IMG/VR virus record: IMGVR_UViG_3300027770_000290
Span: 1 to 21,339 of that record
Source: a virus
Strand: one strand, 5' to 3'
Length of the DNA stretch: 21,339 bases
A program made the position numbers and the translations under genes. Below the pieces are notes generated by a model, which saw nothing but the letters and a program-made list of their open reading frames with translations, was not told the DNA's origin and did not search any database. This document shows positions 21,054 to 21,339 of the stretch, one piece after another. Position 1 is the first letter of the stretch. Every line of letters begins with the position of its first letter.

Positions 21054-21339
21054 TTAATAGTAATAGTTTATTATTTCGTAAGCCTCAACACCTCCTGTAG
21101 TAAATATAGGTCCGTTTGTTAATACTCTATCGATATTTGTTTTAGTCATTGTACGGTTTGTCACATACTCAGTAACACCTGTTCTAACATATAAAATAGT
21201 GTTAAACAATTGTCCACAATCTTCACAAGTGTTATAATTTGTAAAATCAGTTGCCGTAAATAGTGAGAAGTCCAATTGACCAAAAGGATTTAAATCTGAC
21301 CAAGTCACTCCTGTTGTAGATATTGATTGTCCACCACAA
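21054..21339 (-). CDS. C-terminal part of a Cys-containing phage protein, cut by the right edge
   Basis: The frame stays open to the window end; the GTG at 21308 is probably internal, because upstream codons (CGGQSISTTG) read on without a stop. Visible are CGGQ near the edge, NTCEDCGQLFNTILYVRTGV and a Tyr-rich end (YEIINYYY). The Cys pairs (CEDC) resemble the CVLDC of the next gene, so the two may be related or bind together. Gly/Thr/Asn-rich beta composition suggests a structural protein such as a fibre or neck piece, which is inference. Confidence 0.65.
   Translation of the reverse strand, partial: CGGQSISTTGVTWSDLNPFGQLDFSLFTATDFTNYNTCEDCGQLFNTILYVRTGVTEYVTNRTMTKTNIDRVLTNGPIFTTGGVEAYEIINYYY

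Overview
This window looks like the head-morphogenesis module of a large T4-like tailed phage (Straboviridae-like 'capsid-portal-terminase' core) infecting a Bacteroidota host, probably a flavobacterium. The phage assignment rests on a recognisable series of T4-type head proteins: large terminase (gp17-like), portal (gp20-like), prohead protease (gp21/peptidase S77-like), acidic scaffold (gp22-like) and major capsid protein (gp23-like). The host assignment rests on four things: very AT-rich sequence; A-rich translation starts without Shine-Dalgarno sequences; minus-strand promoters that fit the Bacteroidota TTTG/TAnnTTTG consensus; and a secreted protein that ends in a type IX secretion (T9SS) C-terminal domain.

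Layout. Positions 2-3752 hold four tightly packed or overlapping plus-strand genes of unknown function; the first is cut by the left edge. They end in a terminator. Positions 3809-13801 hold terminase, a 56-aa Asn-rich ORF, portal, a likely prohead core protein, a hypothetical, the prohead protease, a small protein, the scaffold and the major capsid protein, closed by a strong terminator. A minus-strand gene for ribosomal protein bS21 is inserted head-on between the core protein and the hypothetical. Positions 13893-18696 are accessory: a 762-aa T9SS-type surface protein, a small protein that may start leaderless, and three consecutive proteins that each carry a similar N-terminal leader and a peptidoglycan-binding-like motif. 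One of these three also has an annexin-like repeat. From 18693 to the right edge the strand flips to a minus-strand block: methylglyoxal synthase, several small unknown genes, and two genes with the same MKK-type leader. One plus-strand gene sits within it.

Two promoter classes are visible. Ten plus-strand genes have TATTTATA or TATTTATT 3-22 bases before their ATG. I read this as the phage late promoter, a relative of T4's TATAAATA. The bS21 gene, the 19741-20172 gene and a possible 80-nt small RNA (16622-16704) have host-type promoters on the minus strand.

The most interesting hypothesis is that many short leaders in this window (MKK...LTE...ISE|Q or similar) are capsid-targeting propeptides cut by the gp21-like protease at an (I/L)xE site. 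The major capsid protein carries such a site, LINE|A, at the position matching T4 gp23. If so, the phage packages a set of internal proteins with peptidoglycan-binding and annexin-like modules for delivery into, or passage through, the cell envelope. The bS21, methylglyoxal synthase and T9SS surface protein would act inside or on the infected cell.
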